Below are positions 62,177 through 64,000 of a stretch of DNA of 64,000 nucleotides, piece by piece. The notes below the pieces were generated by a model that was not told the DNA's origin, did no database searches, and saw only the letters and a program-made list of their open reading frames with translations. Positions within the stretch are counted from its first letter, which is position 1; the number at the start of each line of letters is the position of its first letter. Made by a program: the position numbers and the translations under genes. Origin of the DNA: Geojedonia litorea (GTDB lineage Bacteria > Bacteroidota > Bacteroidia > Flavobacteriales > Flavobacteriaceae); the NCBI RefSeq assembly GCF_042654525.1, contig NZ_JBHSGP010000005.1:124001-188000 (forward strand), read 5' to 3'.

Positions 62177-63211
62177 TTAAGGCTTTATTTCGGTGTAAGT
62201 GATTGGAATGTGCCCTTCATGGATTATCATAGTAAAACTACCATCTGAATCTTGTGTTTTAAATTGAAATATTCCGCCACCATTAGGATTTACACTCGAA
62301 AATATAGTTTTAGAACTTATATGTCTTAAAGCATCTTGGTGCAAAGGATTCGTCCTTGTGACTCTTAAAAATCCATTTTCGTCAATGGCGACCTCTGCTA
62401 CCTGTTCTGGATTAGTGGTACTTATATAGTTACCAACATAGTTTTGCAATTCATCTTTTTTAATAATAAAATCTAATGCATCAGTAGACTTATTTAAAAT
62501 TGAGGCAATTTCTTCATAACTTTCAATGGCTGTGGCTCTATATTTAACAATATGAATTCTAAGGTTGCGTATGGCTATGTTGTGATATTTCTTTACACGA
62601 TTTTTATAGCGATAGTCATTAAGCATGTAGGCAATGGCTGCTTCACTTTTTCTATAATTTGGCTCTGTAAACCATGGCATTTCAGCCTTAATATCATTAG
62701 AACTTTCTACATGTTTTTCAAGTTTAGCTGTAGTATTTTCAAAGTTTCGTCGCAACGGACCATACAACTCATTTAATAATGCAACCGAATGGTCATACCT
62801 CTCTGGTATGGCGTCAATATTATTCATTAATACAGCATAGGCATTAGCGGTAATGTCGTATGGCGCATTAGTATCAGCCGCTCGCCAAATAGGGTTGCTG
62901 TTTTCATTAGCATAATCGGCATAGGTTAAATCAGTATTTAATACCAGACTTAATAACGAGTCTTTATACTTAAAGTATCGAATAGCACGCGTACTTCTAT
63001 CTATATCTGTTTTTAAATCTTTAAGTACATCTTCAAAAATGGCATCTATTTTGGCTTCTGTCTTTTTTTGCTCACTGCGTTGATTGAGGTTTAAAGCGAT
63101 GAGAATTCCAATAACAACTAGTATAATCTCGCCAATGGCATACAACAAGTACTTGCCTATTTTGTTTTTTGTAAGTAAGTCTTGACGGATTCTCCTGAAA
63201 AATGTAATCAT
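62177..63211 (-). CDS. DUF6090-type membrane protein with C-terminal beta domain, 5 of 5 (first in order of transcription)
   Basis: A 344-residue paralogue of the preceding gene, with MITFFRRIRQDLLTKNKIGK, YAIGEIILVVIGILIALNL, LMNNIDAIPERY, MLNDYRYKNRVKKY, SYEEIASILNKSTD and a beta domain ending MIIHEGHIPITYTEI. Upstream of its start, 158 bases hold a TATCTTTT word (63275-63282, minus) that may be a -7 element, with a short inverted repeat (TAAGCT/AGCTTA) near 63302-63318. This gene likely leads the array. Confidence 0.8.
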   Translation of the reverse strand: MITFFRRIRQDLLTKNKIGKYLLYAIGEIILVVIGILIALNLNQRSEQKKTEAKIDAIFEDVLKDLKTDIDRSTRAIRYFKYKDSLLSLVLNTDLTYADYANENSNPIWRAADTNAPYDITANAYAVLMNNIDAIPERYDHSVALLNELYGPLRRNFENTTAKLEKHVESSNDIKAEMPWFTEPNYRKSEAAIAYMLNDYRYKNRVKKYHNIAIRNLRIHIVKYRATAIESYEEIASILNKSTDALDFIIKKDELQNYVGNYISTTNPEQVAEVAIDENGFLRVTRTNPLHQDALRHISSKTIFSSVNPNGGGIFQFKTQDSDGSFTMIIHEGHIPITYTEIKP

Positions 63212-63369
63212 ACCGTAGACTCGAGAAAGCGAGACACTTGTTGGTTAGTTCGGTTTCGATAATTTATACGAACGAAAAGATACTAAATTTGTAACTATTA
63301 ATAAGCTGTAAAAGCTTAAGTTTTAAAGTTTTGTAGCAGTTAGTTGCCTTTTCTTTAGCCAAATCTAGT

Positions 63370-64000
63370 TTAAGCCTCCTGAAGCACGGGATCGAGCGCC
63401 TTGCGTTTATTCCAAAAATAAAGAGCAAATCCCACAGCGACTATGGGCAGAACGATTCCAAATTCATCAATATAATAGGCTGTGTTTCCGGTGTCTTTAG
63501 TTAAAGGCGTAAAAATACTCTGAACAAATAGATTGTGACTGCCGTGCAAAATAACCGCCGTCCACAAGCTTCCCGATTTCATCCGAAACCAAGTATACAC
63601 AAAACTGATGCTCACCACCAAGAGCATAAAACACAACATGCCATACCAGGCCGGTGTACCGCTGTTGTAGTCGGCAAACAACAAAACGGGTAAATGCCAT
63701 ACGCCCCAGATCACACCTGTAATTAACGAGGTTTTGGTGAAGCCCTGACTTTTATAGAGTTCAGGGACTAAAATGCCACGCCAGCCTATTTCTTCGCCCA
63801 AGGCGCTAGACATGCTGCTAATCACTCCAAAGGTGCCCACCAAAAGCACATAGAGCAGCATGGCGATGCCATCGCCATGATCACCAAGTCCGAATGAGGA
63901 TTTTATCCAAGTAACCGTGGCTTCGTTATAAAATGCACCAAAGCCAAAACTCCAAACTATAAGGTAGGCAATCAATGCATATAGGAACGGAATCAGATAA
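63370..64000 (-). CDS. CPBP family intramembrane metalloprotease, 5' end cut by window edge
   Basis: The frame stays open to the end of the window, so the start lies beyond it; the TTG near 63975 is not a credible start. Visible residues include EEIGWRGILVPEL (EExxxR motif), WHLPVLLFADYNS and AVILHGSHNLFVQ (HxxxN-type motif), with several spans. These are the catalytic motifs of the CAAX/CPBP intramembrane proteases, including bacteriocin self-immunity types. No bacteriocin gene is seen nearby. Confidence 0.85.
   Translation of the reverse strand, partial: YLIPFLYALIAYLIVWSFGFGAFYNEATVTWIKSSFGLGDHGDGIAMLLYVLLVGTFGVISSMSSALGEEIGWRGILVPELYKSQGFTKTSLITGVIWGVWHLPVLLFADYNSGTPAWYGMLCFMLLVVSISFVYTWFRMKSGSLWTAVILHGSHNLFVQSIFTPLTKDTGNTAYYIDEFGIVLPIVAVGFALYFWNKRKALDPVLQEA

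Noticed and set aside
63370..64000. A bacteriocin immunity locus with the CPBP protease
   Set aside because: No short peptide gene with a leader (GG or similar) was found near; CPBP proteins also have other roles.
1..64000. tRNA or rRNA genes in the longer gaps
   Set aside because: The gaps above 100 bases were read on both strands and none shows a cloverleaf-like arrangement or conserved rRNA sequence; this is by eye only.

Overview
The window looks like a chromosome segment of a marine Bacteroidota, most likely a member of the Flavobacteriaceae. The evidence is the AT-rich sequence, Bacteroidetes-type -7 elements (TAnnTTTG), a PorV-like protein beside a DUF4105 protein, a LETM1-related protein, LytTR regulation with 2TM-domain proteins, DUF6090 proteins, a cyclophilin-FKBP fusion, and two sulfotransferases in the polysaccharide locus.

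Bases 1-34837 form one very long, entirely plus-strand surface-polysaccharide locus. It holds about ten GT2-type and eight GT4-type glycosyltransferases, two sulfotransferases, three or four methyltransferase-like proteins, two asparagine-synthetase-like amidotransferases, an O-acyltransferase, a lipid-linked (DPM1/GtrB-like) transferase, a multispanning membrane protein of unknown function, an O-antigen ligase/polymerase (31050-32414), and at the 3' end a polyprenyl-phosphate sugar-1-phosphate transferase that would start the chain (33443-34837). Genes mostly overlap by 1-40 bases, which suggests translational coupling. No Wzx flippase or Wzz/Wzc chain-length protein is seen here; they would have to lie upstream or elsewhere. 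The predicted product is a heterogeneous, sulfated, methylated, amidated and acylated glycan.

The locus is a mosaic. Bases of roughly 9345-13791, 3927-4631 and 18141-19172 look clearly AT-richer than their neighbours. The gaps between cassettes are filled with direct repeats: a 195-bp repeat flanks the acyltransferase gene and reproduces the 3' end of the preceding gene; a 2.4-copy repeat lies between 22087-23481 and 23816-24916; and a 632-bp gap at 29279-29910 is made almost wholly of short repeats. This looks like a locus that gains, loses and duplicates genes by repeat-mediated recombination.

Bases 34894-48519 are mostly housekeeping genes on both strands: DUF4105 and PorV-like envelope proteins, phosphatidylserine synthase, LptB, a CMD/AhpD-like protein, TatC, arabinose-5-phosphate isomerase (Kdo pathway), RecQ, a secreted protein of unknown role, a dual-family peptidyl-prolyl isomerase, a TPR lipoprotein and a DUF255/thioredoxin-fold protein. 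Bases 48694-53300 carry a TPR protein, a LytS-type kinase/LytTR regulator system with three copies of the 2TM domain, and a LETM1-related protein.

Bases 53447-57993 hold two tandem copies of a two-gene module in which the DUF4331 fold appears split into an exported N-terminal half and a lipoprotein C-terminal half, followed by a TPR lipoprotein and a small barrel-like protein. Bases 58144-63211, minus strand, hold a DUF4386 membrane protein and five consecutive DUF6090-type single-span membrane proteins. A truncated CPBP-family protease closes the window. The most promising poorly described material is the repeat-flanked acyltransferase cassette, the split and duplicated DUF4331 module, and the five-gene DUF6090 array. 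No tRNA, rRNA, CRISPR array, transposase, integrase or phage gene was seen.
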